From Syngnathus acus (taxonomy: Eukaryota > Chordata > Actinopteri > Syngnathiformes > Syngnathidae), in the NCBI RefSeq assembly GCF_901709675.1, contig NC_051103.1, forward strand, positions 5,627,501-5,691,500: a DNA stretch of 64,000 bases, read 5' to 3'. The notes beneath the pieces are model-generated. The model was not told where the DNA came from, made no database searches, and saw only the letters and a program-made list of their open reading frames with translations. Position numbers and translations under genes: made by a program. Below are positions 62,109 to 64,000 of this stretch, piece by piece; within the stretch, counting starts at the first letter, position 1, and the number at the start of each line of letters is the position of its first letter.

Positions 62109-62623
62109 CAATTTTGAGCAATTACAATATTTGAATTTGCAGAAGCTTCTTGATTTGTTTTAATCCATGAATTCTAATTTAGGGATTAAATGCGGATCAC
62201 ATCCTGGACTGGCCCCCATCCAGATTTGTCCTCGTGCACTGTTCAGGTAATCCTTCTCATGACAATTGCTTCCTGTTGTGCTAATGTGTGGCCTGTGTGA
62301 TAACAGCAAAATAATATTGAACACTGTAAAAAAAATATGAGACTTTGAGGATGAGGGAAAATGGGTGGGGAATTTTCCCAGGGTGTCATACAAACTACGT
62401 GGGGGGGGGCAAATTGCCCACCAGAGAGCAGCAAATATTAGTATGCGGCCATCTTTACCACCAGGCAGACGTCAAGGTCTAATCTTTTCAGTCATTGAGT
62501 TTCTTATGTTTTTTTTCCCCCTCTCGCATTTCACAAAGAAAAGCGCACTAATGTGCAAACATCATGTTCGTTACGCTTTTACATAATTCATAGTAAATTG
62601 TAAAGCCTCCTTTCCATGTTTTT

Positions 62624-62637
62624 GTAACCATGGCAAC
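62624..62637. promoter_or_regulatory. Consensus RFX X-box
   Basis: GTAACCATGGCAAC is essentially the textbook RFX site (GTTRCCATGGYAAC, one mismatch). No gene start is recognisable in the 1.36 kb that follow. Confidence 0.5.
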
Positions 62638-64000
62638 CAAGCAGCGATGTGACTGAATATAAATATTGTCTGTGTGTGCACGCTTGTAGTCGACACTGAA
62701 GATGAAAAAACAAAACAGGGATTTTCATTTGTGGCCAAGTCATGATGCGGAAAATCATTTAAAATTACGATGACATTATTTTAATAGTAAAAACCGAAAC
62801 AAACCAAGGCACCTTCAACTCAGACCTCGTAAATGTCAAAAAGCTTTTCAATCGGACTTGGCGCCGCTTCCATCTATCCAAAGGCAACGCATCCATCTCG
62901 GAAGAAAAAAAAAAATCCTGCTGACATTTTTGGCTCGAGGGCACCCACAGACAAAAAACAAGACCTTTTCAACAGCTTGGTGCATTCCACAGTGCAGAAA
63001 GAACTTCCAGGAAGGTTTTGTTCATTCTCAAGATGAAACGTTGTCGTGGATTAAACTCGCGTTGCTGGGTGGAATGCAACAAATGATCGATAGGCAACAA
63101 ATCAATTTTTCCTCTTTTTTTTTTTTTTTACCTTCAAGACGCGGGCGAATCCATCAGCGCAAACTAAATACTGTGGAGACTTCCCGATGTGCAGTATATG
63201 CACGTATTATCCTCTCCCTGGCCTCCTCTTAATGGATCATGTCATCGTTTGAATTATTCATCGACGATGACATGTCAATGATGTAAGCCAACGTGCACGG
63301 GTCATAAATAATCAGTGTGCCGAGGATTCCCAGGACACCAAACGGTCCGTTGACCTGAAATCCCCCCCGAAGGCTCGCCGGGAGTTCCGCTAACGCCCCG
63401 GGCTAAATTTAGCTCCTCCCTGATTTCGATGCCTCAATGGGGATGAATCCGCTCCCCTCGTACTTCCTTGACACCAATTACGGGATAGGCCTCTGGCTCG
63501 CCTGACCTTTGATGAAGGTCACGTGTCCTTAAAAGTGGACTTTTTTGGCAGGGCTCAGTTCGCTCCTGGTCTCTCCCAAATGGATCGATGTGACAAGATG
63601 GAGCGTCAGGGGGCCTCGCCTCAGCACTTTGCCCGAGGGCGAGGAGTCAGTCCGATGAGCTCCTTATCGATCAGTGCGAGAGGAAGCTATTTGGTCCGCC
63701 GAAGAAGGAAAAAGAATAGATGCAGGTTGCCAACTCGGACGCAACGCAAAGTCATGCTCCGAGAGAATCGTGTTGAGGAACATGTTTCTAAAAATAGGCG
63801 GCGCCTTTCATCAGATTTTGCATGGAGGCTCAAGAAGAGGCAGGAGACTCTTTGATGGGGTTTGCATTTTTTAACACCGCCGCAGCATGCAGAATGCATG
63901 CCAAAGCTTTTAGCATGCTGCTGTTTAAATTTGCTTTTATGTCACCGAGGCAGCAGGCTGCTGCATACATAAAGTATGCGGCCATAAGTATTGGGACACC

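Larger units (their letters stand above)
61639..64000. other. ormdl3 3' UTR and downstream intergenic DNA
   Basis: The ormdl3 3' UTR probably ends near 61920. The remainder holds the repeat fragment and X-box listed separately, a T run near 63117-63130 and CpG-bearing DNA from 63240 on, with no exon I can support. Confidence 0.5.

Noticed and set aside
63523-63855. Arg-rich 110-residue frame near the right edge
   Set aside because: Composition is typical of chance frames in GC-rich DNA. No splice signals, domain or start context supports it.

Overview
This is vertebrate nuclear DNA, most likely from a teleost fish. The genes are spliced, with GT-AG introns that are mostly short (about 70-500 bp). 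Promoters are CpG-rich, and the repeats (a tRNA-like SINE, TA- and TTAA-flanked MITEs, a pogo/Tigger remnant) are of types common in ray-finned fish. The proteins match vertebrate orthologues closely. The fish assignment is an inference from gene compactness and repeat types. All recognised genes lie on the + strand.

Layout. 1-29.7 kb is a gene-poor stretch. Its only supportable coding exon is a small tyrosine/glutamine heptad-repeat protein with a Cys-rich tail (3813-4349). It also holds a LINE reverse-transcriptase relic, a TTAA-flanked MITE and a palindromic minisatellite. 29.8-31.0 kb holds rpl38, with a candidate H/ACA snoRNA in its second intron. 31.7-42.4 kb is ttyh2 (13 coding exons, 537 aa), plus a candidate 27-nt microexon that would split its PPxY motif. 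43.6-53.0 kb is kif19 (20 coding exons, 1013 aa). 54.0-56.2 kb is a divergent AP-2-like gene (379 aa). 56.6-58.0 kb is a short armadillo-repeat gene resembling the N-terminal half of SmgGDS/RAP1GDS1, with an unresolved 3' end. 60.0-61.9 kb is ormdl3 (153 aa). The rest is noncoding.

The order rpl38-ttyh2-kif19 matches the human 17q25 block, except that DNAI2, which lies between TTYH2 and KIF19 in human, is absent here. The genes are a conserved neighbourhood, not a pathway: a ribosomal protein, a tweety-family membrane protein, a ciliary kinesin, a putative transcription factor, an armadillo protein and a sphingolipid-synthesis regulator.

No wholly new system is evident. The best leads are the ttyh2 microexon, the rpl38 intronic snoRNA candidate, two RFX X-box-like sites inside kif19 intron 2, the AP-2 paralogue that lacks the family's basic motif, and the heptad-repeat protein. 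Coordinates come from reading splice sites by eye; no alignment or database search was run.
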